From the NCBI GenBank assembly GCA_002270565.1, contig NQMI01000135.1, positions 49,750 through 113,749 on the forward strand: a stretch of 64,000 nt of DNA, read 5' to 3'. Each line of letters starts with the position of its first letter. Position 1 is the stretch's first letter. This DNA is from Stenocarpella maydis. Lineage: Eukaryota > Ascomycota > Sordariomycetes > Diaporthales > Diaporthaceae. Below are positions 1-9,454 of the stretch, piece after piece. A program made the translations under genes and the position numbers. The notes under the pieces are model-generated. The model ran no database searches, was not told the origin of the DNA, and worked only from the letters and a program-made list of their open reading frames with translations.

Positions 1-84
1 CGTGCGACCGGGGGGGACTGATCTTGTCAGATAGAGAGCTAACTACCTCAGCTGCTGATGTGACAGTTTCAAAAACTTCCAACC

Positions 85-971
85 ATGGCTCCGGCTTTCA
101 CCATCACGATCGAGACCTTCTCCGACACCATTTGTCCTTGGAGTTACATCGGCAAGAAGAACCTCGACAAGGCGATAGAAGAATACAAGGAGCAACACCC
201 AGACGTCAAGTTCGAGGTGACCTGGAACCCCTTCTACCTGTACCCAGGTGCAAAGATCTCCGGTCAGCCGCCCCAACGCCCCAACACCCATCTCAGCACC
301 ATCAACCCGGGAGAAATCACACCGAGAAGATACCGCCCAACCCCAAGCCTCTGCATGACATGCATGCACGCACGGGAGCTAATACCCAGTGACCAGCCTA
401 CACGAAGAGGGACTACTACGCCGCCAGGTTCGGGCCCAGGGGCGTCGCGGTGTTCTGCGAGCATGTCGACAAGGAAGCTGCTGCGCTGGGCCTGTCAATC
501 GACTGGGACGGGCCATGCGGGAACACTCGCGACTCCCACGTCCTGCTCCTCCTCGCCCAGCAGCAAGACCAGAAGCAGCAGCAGCAGCAACAAAAACACC
601 AAGAAAATGGAGACGTTGACGGGGGCAACAGCGTCAGCCTCCTGCAGGCAACCCAAGATGCCCTTTTCCAGGGCGTCTTCGAGCGCGGCCGCGACGTGAG
701 CGACCGGGGCTTCCTGGCCGAGGTGGCGCGGGGGGTCGGGCTGTGCCCAGGCGGCGGGAACGAGGCGGTCGCGCGCCTGCTGGACGAGGCGGAGCTGCGC
801 GCGAGGGCGGACGCACTGGACAGGAGGGCCAAGGGGCTCGTCGGCATCACGGCCGTGCCGAGCTACCTCGTCCAGGGGCGGTACAGGGTCGGCGGGCAGC
901 AGCAGGACGAGGTCTTTTTGCGGCTATTTGACCGGATCAGGACGGATGTGGGAGGTGGGGCCCATGAGTAG
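85..971 (+). CDS. DsbA/FrnE-like thioredoxin-fold oxidoreductase
   Basis: Two exons, 85..262 and 397..971, give about 250 aa. The intron 263..396 has donor GTCAGC and acceptor CCAG. An alternative donor at 248 is also in frame, but it would remove residues that the family normally has between the FYL and YY motifs. The N-terminus reads ETFSDTICPWSYIGKKNLDKAI (split here as ETFSDTICPWSYI and GKKNLDKAI), the DsbA-like FrnE/2-hydroxychromene-2-carboxylate isomerase signature. Later GNTRDSH and the cis-proline GITAVPSYLV segment fit the same fold. The active-site motif is CPWS rather than CPWC, so the second, resolving cysteine is missing. A Gln-rich insert (about 30 residues with a QQQQQQ run) lies after the RDSH motif, where family members normally have none. 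No signal peptide is seen, so the protein is probably cytosolic. The start ATG has a good context (AACCATGG). Function is inferred from fold only; the substrate is unknown. Confidence 0.85.
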
Positions 972-1694
972 ACGGACATGTCTTGTTGTTTCTGGGCCTT
1001 TCCTGTCTGGGGTGAATATGGCTGGACGGGTGGCGCTCTCTTGTTTGGTTTTTGAGATCGGGATGACTGACAGTGCTTGTGCGGCATGTCTTACCAATAC
1101 TGTGTCTGCGCTGGGTTGGATTTTCTTGGTCAGGACCAGATCTGGCACAGATGGAAGGGCCGCATACCGCTTCGTGTCACACGCCGTTGGCGTTGTCAGT
1201 GCAGCAAATGTCAAGGCGAAAACGCCAACCTTGTTGCGAAGAATGAACAGCCTTGATTTGTGATCAGCTCACGATGTCACTCGGCCATCTAGATTGCTTC
1301 AGCAGTTTTTTTTTTTTATTGATGATTAGTATGAGTATGCTCGAGAATGAGAGCCTCTGTGTCCGCGCAAATCCCTTTCGATTTCCGTCGGACGGAAAAA
1401 AAAAAAAAAAAAAAAAGGAAGAGAAAAAGAAAAAGGACTTGCGTCAAAAACTCCCTGGAACTTATGATCCCCGTTCCACCGATGCTGAGCGTCCGTCCAT
1501 ACGCCGCCAATGAGTGGCCGAAGTCGAATCAACCTGTCGAGTGCCCTCCCTCGGATCTACCGTTTGCCTGCCTATTTTTTTTATGATCTTTTTCATCTCA
1601 ATCCACTCCGGTACGCCGTTTGATGATGCACGTGACAAAAGGTCAAACCCAACTACTACCTCACTTGTTACCTTCGGCCGCGGAAAGAAGCACC
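972..1694. other. Convergent intergenic region (3' UTRs)
   Basis: This spacer lies between the ends of two convergent genes and should hold both 3' UTRs. I see a poly-A run of 21 at 1396..1416 and a short T run near 1307, but no credible coding region. Short open frames here lack family resemblance. Confidence 0.6.
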
Positions 1695-2606
1695 CTATTT
1701 CTTCTTTGGGTTCTCGTCGGCGAAGAGTCCCATGAGATGCGTGTTAGTCAAGTTCTTGGGCCGCGTGGACGCCCTCTTCTTCTTCTTCTCCACCTTGGCA
1801 GCTACCACCTTGAGGCGCGGGTCCTCGCTCGTGGGCTTCTGGCCGACCTGGGTAAGCAGGCGGTTGATGTCGTCGACGGCCGGCACGGGGACCTTGTGCC
1901 ACATCTGCTGGAAGGCAGGGTCGACCTCGTTCCAGAGGCTCTGGTCATCGCTCCACACGTAGCGCGGGTGGTTGTCCTTCTTGGTGCGGACGACCAGTAC
2001 CTTGTGGTCCCTCTCGAGCTCCGAGAGCGCCGGGTACAGCTTCTCCTTGGGCCAGCCGTCCTCCAGGTCTTTGACCTGCACGTACATGGCGTCCTTCTTC
2101 TTCTGCAGGTACGCCAGCAGGCTCTCCTTGCTGCGCACGCCGGGGATCAGCGGGTTGTGCACGTAGGTGCCGCTGTCCCAGCGCTGCTCGGTGAGGTTCG
2201 GGTCGGGGATCCAGCGCACGCGCGGGTTCCGCCGCAGGATCTCGGCCAGCTCGTTCTGGTCCTTCTCGGTCACCGGCCGGCGCGACATGTGGTCCATGAT
2301 CTCGTAGATGCCCAGCTCCTTGTCCTTCTCCTTGAGGTGGTGCACGGCGTAGACCATCTGCGTGCCCAGCTCCATGCCCGTGCCCGTCAGCGTGGGCTGG
2401 GAGAAGATCTCGGCGCCATCGGCGGGCCGCGACTTGTTCTTCTTGGTCGGGGTGGTGCCGGCGAGCGCGCTGCTCGTGGATGCGACCGACGGGGAGGGAG
2501 AGGGTGGCGCGAGGGCGGCCTTCTTGGACGGGCCCGTGAGGTCGACGATGGTAGGGCCGCTCTTCGCGGCGGCCGACGCAGCTCGCTGGCGCTCGAGGAA
2601 GGACAT
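1695..2606 (-). CDS. TFA2: Transcription initiation factor IIE subunit beta
   Basis: A single exon of about 303 aa. The open frame extends 12 codons further upstream, but the Met at 2606 (MSFLERQRAA) is preferred because it matches the usual start of fungal TFIIE beta. The Ser/Pro/Ala-rich N-terminus is followed by the two winged-helix units of the TFIIE beta core, with landmarks KEKDKELGIYEIMDHMS, NPRVRWIPDPN and the second unit from DLEDGWPKEKLY to NHPRYVWSDD. The C-terminal VDPAFQQMWHKVPVP segment and a lysine-rich tail (KVEKKKKRASTRPKN) are also typical. TFIIE beta pairs with TFIIE alpha and recruits and stimulates TFIIH at RNA polymerase II promoters in the nucleus. The gene is intact and shows no unusual features. 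The C-terminal lysines are encoded in a purine-rich tract. Confidence 0.95.
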   Translation of the reverse strand: MSFLERQRAASAAAKSGPTIVDLTGPSKKAALAPPSPSPSVASTSSALAGTTPTKKNKSRPADGAEIFSQPTLTGTGMELGTQMVYAVHHLKEKDKELGIYEIMDHMSRRPVTEKDQNELAEILRRNPRVRWIPDPNLTEQRWDSGTYVHNPLIPGVRSKESLLAYLQKKKDAMYVQVKDLEDGWPKEKLYPALSELERDHKVLVVRTKKDNHPRYVWSDDQSLWNEVDPAFQQMWHKVPVPAVDDINRLLTQVGQKPTSEDPRLKVVAAKVEKKKKRASTRPKNLTNTHLMGLFADENPKKK

Positions 2607-3531
2607 GGTGACGAGATGACAGGAGACGTGGGCCACTATCAAGAGGGTGTGGTTGAGTCGGCGCGGCCGACACAGGTCAACGTCGCAATGAGGAGGAAGA
2701 AGAAGAAGAAGAAGAAGGGGGTGGGAAGTCGTAAGGCTGAGACAAAGCGCCCCAGGTTCCCGAAAGCGGTTGATTAGGCCGTGGAAATTGATAAGGAAGT
2801 GGGCTGTCGTAGCGCCATTGGTGGGTTGTCAGTGTCAGTGTCAGCAGTTGAGAGATCGACAAAGAGATTCGCGACGAGCAGCTAGGCGGTCTGCCGAGAG
2901 ACTTTTGCAAGACTGAAGACAGTCAGGGATATCTTCCGCAAGTTTACGGTTTGACTTTGTCCCTTGGGGCCTATTCAGGTTCAATTGCAAAAGGGAGTGC
3001 TCATGGACTGAAAAGCAGCACAATGCCACAACTAGCATTGTATTCACCAGCAAGCCTCCTCCGCATCACCGTTTTCCGTGGCACGCAAAGACATTGGGCC
3101 TAAGTTTTCATATTATTTTTCAAGCTGATGGATTAAGCGACCGTATAAACGTGAGGGAAAGTCTAGCCAAATAAGTGATCCCCTGACGTACTACCGTATC
3201 AATATCAACGCTGAGCGAGTGCGTAGCACACACATGTCAAACCACTCTCTGGCGCAATGTTAGCAGCCGATGACATCGTGCACCAGATAAGCTCATTGCT
3301 GAAAGAGGAGAATAAGAAAAAGGCCCCAGCAGAGGGTTGGGGTGTCAAGGTCGAGGCTGGATTCTGTCTACCTATACGGCGAGCAAATCGAAACAACGGG
3401 AGGATATGCGAGACAAACACCACCATGTGGAGCATTCCCCCAAATATTTATCGGCACCAAGCCGGCAGCAACTCCTCGTGCCCAAGAGCCGCCTTCCACC
3501 TCGAGCACCCCACTCCAAGCTCGTGCTCCTT
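2607..3531. other. Intergenic: promoter of TFIIE beta and 3' UTR of cytochrome b5
   Basis: No gene is recognisable. A GAAGAA-type purine-rich tract lies at about 2692..2717 in the TFIIE beta leader. The rest is ordinary non-coding sequence. Short open frames on both strands show no family features. Confidence 0.55.
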
Positions 3532-4223
3532 CTAGGCCTGGCCTGCCGCCTGCTGCTGCTGCTGGGCCTGGAGGTATTGGTAGGCGAAGTAGGCAGCGGC
3601 ACCACCGATGAGCACAATGGCGTAGACGCCGATGCCGAGGCCGGTGGCATCGCTCGTCGCCGCGGCCTGGACCGCACCGGGCTTGGGGGCTTTGGGGGTC
3701 GGGTCTCCGGGCTGCGGGGAGCAATTGATGGTCAGCAGGTGCTCGGGCTCGACTCGGAGACGGACTGCACGTCCTCTCCTACTCCGAATTCGGTGACTGA
3801 GGAAGGCGACCCAAAACTGGGTGCTGGAAGAAGGGTGTGTGTTTGCGGATCGCCCCAACGTACCTGTCTCTTCAGCTTGCCGACGTAGAGCTGTTCCAGT
3901 GTCTCGCGCGCCTCGTCGCTGTGGCCGACGTCCTCGAAGGCCTCGGTGGCGTCCTGCCCGGCGACATCCAGCATAACCTCCTCACCACCACTGCGTCGCA
4001 CGCGAACATGTGTCAGCTCGAGGTTGCCGGTGGACCCGAGGCTTGCCGGGGAAAGCCCGGCGTTGGCGGGTTGGTTGCCTGTGCGGGATTGGGACGGCAG
4101 GACTCACGGGTGCTCATCTATGAACTTTGCGCAGTCGTAGACCTTGTCGTGGATGACCACGAACAGGTCCTTCTTGGTGTTGTGCTCGGCAACATCCTGG
4201 TAGCTGAACTCCTTGCCCGACAT
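3532..4223 (-). CDS. CYB5: Cytochrome b5, C-terminally membrane-anchored
   Basis: Three exons on the minus strand: 4108..4223, 3864..3990 and 3532..3711, about 140 aa. Introns are 3991..4107 (GTGAGT donor) and 3712..3863 (GTACGT donor), both ending in CAG. The first two exons form the heme-binding domain: [17 protein letters not shown], then VVIHDKVYD, then [17 protein letters not shown], then DVGHSDEAR. The His of HPGG (rejoined exactly across intron 1) and the His of VGHS are the two axial heme ligands. A Pro/Ala linker leads to a hydrophobic segment ([20 protein letters not shown]) and a short Gln-rich tail, the layout of tail-anchored microsomal cytochrome b5. It donates electrons to fatty-acid desaturases, sterol enzymes and P450s at the ER. 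A mitochondrial outer-membrane form cannot be excluded. Confidence 0.95.
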
Positions 4224-5577
4224 TTTGGCTGGCTAGTTATGTGTGGTGCTGGTCTGTTGGGGAGAAAGTTCGGGCAGTTTCGTCAAGGTCGGGGAAGGAC
4301 CAGTTGATGGAGAGACAAGCAGCAAAAGGGGTTTGGAGAGGACGCCAATGGGAAGGCCTGGAGGACAAGCGTTCGGCAGCAGACTGCAGATAGAAAGCTC
4401 TCGAGGACGGTGAGGTAGATTAGAACGACTTGGCGGGCGAGATTGGGGAATCGAAAGATAAATGTAGGCCTTCTTCCCGGAGTACTCAATGTGTCTCCCG
4501 GCGGGGACAGAACGGAGAATATTCACCGTTTTGCGGTGAGCTGTCAGGGCTGCCCACACATGTGCAGGCCGGAGACCCTGGGACCCCACCGTTGTTGCAC
4601 CCAGAGATCAAATCAACCGACGCTGGTTGGCCAGAGACCAGGCAATTCATCACCCTGCCTTATCCCGAAGGTCCTGGCCGCCGTTTGGCAACCTACGCCA
4701 AAACTAACAGACTTACCTAGGTACTCAGCACAGCCTGCATCGAATTTCACATTTCCAGAATAAACATTCAACTCGATAAAAGCTTCTCAGGAAATATGAG
4801 TAGAACCGGAGTCATATTTTAAGAAATACTTCTGATATTTGGAGATTCCTATATAAAGCAATACAGCTAGCTGGCTGCTGAGTCGAAGAGCTGTGAAGGG
4901 GTGATCAGCTACCTCTGGCCGAGACTGTCACCCGTCGAGCGCTCTCCGTTTCCGCAAAAAAGAACCCCACACAAGCACCTCCGTCACGGCAACCGCACCA
5001 CCTCAAAACCCCGAGGCTAACGGGGCCGATGACAATCGCCGCTTTGGTCCTACCCATGAGTAAGTACATTTGCCGTCTCCCGAGTCCTTCCAGTACATTC
5101 TCAGATGACCACCTCCACACCTTAAAACCCCATGCAACAATGGGTCCCTGAAAGAGCGTCGAACTCGGAATCGTATCCGTATTCCACTATATAATGGACA
5201 CAGTGCTTACCTGCAATATACTTCAACCCCATCAGCTTGCCAGTGGTGGCCGTGATGGTGCTTATGGCAGGATCATACATTCTGATGCCGACTACGGCTT
5301 ACTTGTGCATGTAAAATGACGCCACATGCTGACGGCGACAGAGCTTCGTGCGCAGAGGAACTGGGATGCCCGCCATATAGGCTTTCATCGTCTGGCATCA
5401 TGAACTCCTTAACAGCCTGCCCGGGTGCTGTCCTCGTGCATGATATGTCACACAAACCTCGCATAACAGTAACCGCCACGCTCAATCAACCTGGAATATC
5501 GCGAGTGCTCATTTCAGATATCTACTGCTGAACTTGCGTGTCGAGGGACGCGGACGCACAGCCCAACAAGCCCCCGC
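4224..5577. other. Intergenic, no gene recognised
   Basis: About 1.35 kb between the capping-protein stop and the cytochrome b5 start (both minus strand), so it holds the cytochrome b5 promoter and leader and the capping-protein 3' UTR. A TACCTAGGTA palindrome is at about 4714..4723. No open frame here looks like a protein. Confidence 0.55.
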
Positions 5578-6628
5578 TCACCGCCTGGAGCTGCCGCCGC
5601 CAATGTCCTGTCCTAACCGGTAGCTTGCGACCTTGTCCCATTCGATCTTCTGTCTCGTCACCGGCAGCTGCCTCCGGAGGCTCTTGAACGCGCCCTCGCT
5701 GAGGCTCGTGAAGCCCTTGTTCAGCTCCTCCTGGTACTTCTTCTCGGCCGTCGAGATCTCCTTGGCGATGGCGCTGCCGGTCCCCGATGGAACAGCGCCC
5801 GTGACCGCCTTGTTGGTCAGGAGGCGCACGTTGCCGTCCTCGTAGTAGTGGACGTCCACCTTGATGGAGCCCTCCAAGGAGCTGTCGGACGGGTCAAAGA
5901 TGTAGAGGGACCGCCACCGGCCGTTCCTGTACGCCGTTAGCCTTCGTTTCCTCGACAGCATCAATATATGTAGTGGCAATCCTCACCAGAAGTTGTTGGG
6001 GCTATATTTGCTGGCGACTGTGATGATGGCCAGCTTCGAGTCGCTCTCGATAGGGTACACTCCGTAAGAGGCGCTGGGGAAGTGCTCCTTGACGTATGTT
6101 CCGAGGCTCTTCAAGGTTGACTTGCTGTGGGCCGCGACGCATCAGCATACGGGATTCCGACTGAGGTGTCGGTGAGTACATACACAAGGTCAGAGTGCGC
6201 GCTCTCGAGGGAATGACTCTGGGCATTGCTGGCTTTCTGCGTGGCATGGTCGAATTCAAAGCTAGTGGAGCTCTCGACGTCGTAGTACCGGCCATCCCCC
6301 AGCGAGTTGTGCGAGCTGACGAGCACCGGCTCGCTGCTCCCAGGTAGCTTGGCTGTGATGAACTGCTCCTCGTTGTACTTCTGGAAGGCCGGGCCGAGCT
6401 CCTTCATGAGGCTGGGTTCGGAGATGGTAAGCGCCTTGATGTCTACATTGTGGGATATTAGTTTCGAGGTTCGTGGGGCGCACTCGGAGCATCCAACTTG
6501 CCGGCGACGACATCTGAAAGCTTCAAGAGGTCAGCGGAATATCAATGTCGTCTGGGGACACGGGGGCATACCTCTCCTGGAGGAGCGTCCCCTACGAAGG
6601 AAGACACCCACTCTAGACTCTCGGACAT
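5578..6628 (-). CDS. CAP1: F-actin-capping protein subunit alpha
   Basis: Five exons on the minus strand: 6572..6628, 6502..6520, 6184..6442, 5987..6124 and 5578..5926; 822 nt, 273 aa, the normal family size. The N-terminus MSESLEWVSSF...APPGE joins through a 19-nt micro-exon to give LSDVVADIKALT, as in other capping alpha subunits. Further landmarks are FQKYNEEQF, FEFDHATQKAS, KYSPNNFWNGRWRS, KVDVHYYEDGNV and the C-terminal LRRQLPVTRQKIEW. The donor of intron 2 (6443..6501) is GCAAGT, a GC-AG intron; the other introns (6521..6571, 6125..6183, 5927..5986) use GTATGC, GTATGT and GTGAGG. With the beta subunit the protein caps actin filament barbed ends at cortical patches. The coding sequence is complete. 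The short exon 2 and the GC donor are likely to be missed by automatic gene finders. Confidence 0.93.
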
Positions 6629-7100
6629 TGGGAGATGGAGAGATGGAAGGCAAGTCGATTGGATACGGGGTCTAAAGACTGGACGAGAGCTGAGTACTAT
6701 TCGAAGGCGACACTGGAGGTTTCAGGGGCAAGGCGTTGTTGTGTTGACGATAACCCGCCGTGCGGCCCCAGGCCTTGGGCACTTGAGAAGTGGGGTGGCG
6801 GGGTACCTAGGTACCTAGGTACCTAGGTAGCACTCGAGCTTGCCATCAATTTCAAATGAATCCGCTCAGTTGAACCCTGCTGCGCACAACCATCTCCAGG
6901 CTTCAGTTCGGAATCATAAATCTGTTCGAATCTCAAGGTAATCTCATATTTCATTAACTTCTTTCTACGTCATCCCAAGATGCAGCAGTTACGCGGCCTC
7001 TCGGTACGCCCTCGGCGCAGCAACGCCAGCCTCGAGGCCAAGGAGCACAGTGCCAGCTGCCATAGTAACCACCGACGCCGAGCCTGATGCTTTGAAGATG
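6629..7100. promoter_or_regulatory. Upstream region of CAP1 with TACCTAGG palindromic repeat
   Basis: This spacer holds the CAP1 promoter and the 3' UTR of the E1 beta gene. At 6802..6829 an 8-bp unit (GGTACCTA) is repeated about three and a half times, giving overlapping palindromes. No regulatory protein is known to me for it; the role is unknown. Confidence 0.45.
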
Positions 7101-8401
7101 CTAATATTCCAAGAGCTTTTTAATGTTGTCATACACCCCTGACGGTCGTTAGCTGCTCCCCCAGTCAAATTAATGGTTTGGCCTGCTTGGGAAGACTACT
7201 TACTCGCAACATCTGGGACGTTGAACCTCTCAAAGACCAAAGGGGTGGGTGTACTCCAGCCAGCAACACGTGCGACAGGCGCCTCCAGCCGGATGAACGT
7301 GGGCGGGTCCTCCTGGATGGCTGCTGCCACCTCGGCGCCAACCCCAGCATTGACCATGGCCTCGTGTACGACCATGCACCGCCCCGTCTTCTGGACGCTC
7401 TTGAAGACCGTCTCCTTGTCCCAGGGGTACACGGTCCGCAGATCGACTAGCTCGACGCTGATGCCCAGATCCTGCTCGGCCTGTTTGATGGCATTCTGGC
7501 AGATATAAAGCGGCTGGCCGTACGAAATTATGGTCAAATCCTTGCCCTCTTTCAGCACCTCGGCCTTGGACAGCGGCAGCTCGTACGGCGCAACGGGAAC
7601 TTGCTCGACGGCAGCTCGGTACAACACTTTCGGCTCCATGAATATGCAAGGGTCATTGCTCCGGATGGCTGCCAGCAGGAGCCCCTTCGCCTGCAGCGGT
7701 GATCGCGGGACGATTACTCGGAAACCTGGGACGTGAGTGAACAAGCTCTCCGGCGACTGGGTGTGATACAAGGCGCCATGGCCGACCGCTCCACACGGCA
7801 TGCGGACGGTCAAGCCTCCGACGTGTCTGCCACATGCTCCGTCTCTGTACCTATATTTGGCTGCCTCGTTGACCATCTGGTCGAATGCTGGGAAGACGTA
7901 GTCTGCAAACTGGATCTCGGCGATGGGCCTCATGCCCTCGGCAGCACATCCGATGGCGAAGCCCATGATACCTTGTTCCGACAAAGGGGTGTTGAAGACG
8001 CGGTCGCCTCCGTACGTCTCGGCCAGCTTCGTGGAACAGCGAAAGACGCCACCAAATGCGACGTCTTCGCCAAATAAGAGGACGTTTTCATCCTCGGCCA
8101 GTGCTATGGACAAGGCATCATTTATGGACTGAAACAGGTTCATCCTCTTTGTTGTCCCCTCACGGATCTCGGGCGGAAGCTCCGGGTTGTTTAGGGCCGA
8201 CTGCGAGGTATGTGCCAGTAGAGGCGTTGTAGCGTAGTCAATCGGTAGGTTGAGCTTCGCATTTGGGGGATGGGTCGAGTATCTCCTCTGGGGGAGGCTG
8301 TGATGGTTCGGGGAGGGCGGCTTGCAGCTTCGAGAGGGAGCAGCCGCCGTAGCCGTAGCCGCAGCCCTCCTGAACAGGTGTCGAGGCAAGTGGCCCCTCA
8401 T
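7101..8401 (-). CDS. BCKDHB: 2-oxoisovalerate dehydrogenase E1 component beta subunit, mitochondrial
   Basis: Two exons, 7204..8401 and 7101..7138, give 411 aa. The intron 7139..7203 starts GTAAGT and ends CAG, and the tiny last exon encodes ...[11 protein letters not shown]. Start was placed at 8401 ([14 protein letters not shown]), 11 codons inside the open frame, because it begins an Arg/Ala-rich mitochondrial presequence. The mature part shows the transketolase-like fold of E1 beta: [65 protein letters not shown] and [17 protein letters not shown] and the PCIFMEPK segment favour the branched-chain enzyme over pyruvate dehydrogenase beta. With E1 alpha it decarboxylates the 2-oxoacids of Leu, Ile and Val using thiamine diphosphate in the mitochondrial matrix. 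Confidence 0.95.
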
Positions 8402-9454
8402 GGTATCGAATGCTGCGGGAGCAGAGCAGATCAAGTGATTGTACCGGTATCAAGACCCGCCAACACATTCAGAGGTAAGTAAGGGGTGGATACAGTCTCC
8501 TGGCATCTACCAGAAGGGATCGTGTGCACCATTTTGCGAGGGATGATGGCGGCTTTGGAGTCGTTTCGAGGTTGAGGGTTCGGCAAACCGCGGTTCAAGA
8601 ATCGTGGGGGGTTCGATCTGGGGTTGCTACGTAAAGGCCCTGGTTTCTTCCCCAGTCACAAGAGGACCCACCTCCTCCCTTGACCCTTGTCCATAGGGAG
8701 CTACCTACATACACCTCTTCAGGGATCTCAAATGTTCTTTGCTTTGTACGTTACATTTGACCCACCTTTTTGACCCACCAGGTACACTTTTCTAGTAGTT
8801 TCCATACTGACAATACTTCAGGGCCATAAACTGCTTAAAATCATGACTAATTATTTTTTATCTGTGGGTACATAGATTCTATGGAGAGTTGCTAACTTAC
8901 GAATGTTGCTCTGATAGGTTGCATTAGACCCACTGTGGCAAACAAAGTCACGAAAGAACGTTTGAGATCCCTGGAGAGGTGTACATACTGTAGGTACTCC
9001 CTAGATATGTACGTGCCTGATACGCTGCCGGGCCGGAGCTCGGCACCTGCACCATGACATGTCTAGTGGGTCCCTGGCGTGCTTGGTACTACTCCCAGCC
9101 TCTTGATATCCAAATGTTACCTGGGAGACCAGCCACCTGGTAAACAGCAAGTAGGAACTGCTAGGAAGATGCCACAGACAGTCAAATCAATTTATGTTTT
9201 CTGTATCCGTTCCTTATCCTGCCCATGATCCGTGCTGTTCCACAATAGATCTGAGCTGTGTGTGTCATGCTGCACGTCGTGCATGTGTTGATGTGCCACT
9301 GACACTTTTGGTGGGCTGGTACTGCTGCTGCTACCTGCTACACTCACACCACCTACTGTAGAGCGTCGAGCTTCCCGACGGCTAACCGAGTCTCCGGAAC
9401 ACTCCTCGAGAAGAGTTGCTTCAAGTATACGCCACATACTTCAGGGTTCGAGCA
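8402..9454. other. Divergent promoter region
   Basis: About 1.05 kb between the divergent starts of the E1 beta gene (-) and the glucanase gene (+). It should carry both promoters and leaders. No coding sequence or clear regulatory motif was recognised. The middle part (8700-9000) is somewhat AT-richer than its flanks. Confidence 0.55.

Noticed and set aside
1620..2777. 385-codon plus-strand open frame
   Set aside because: It is antisense to the TFIIE beta gene; the minus frame has the conserved protein.
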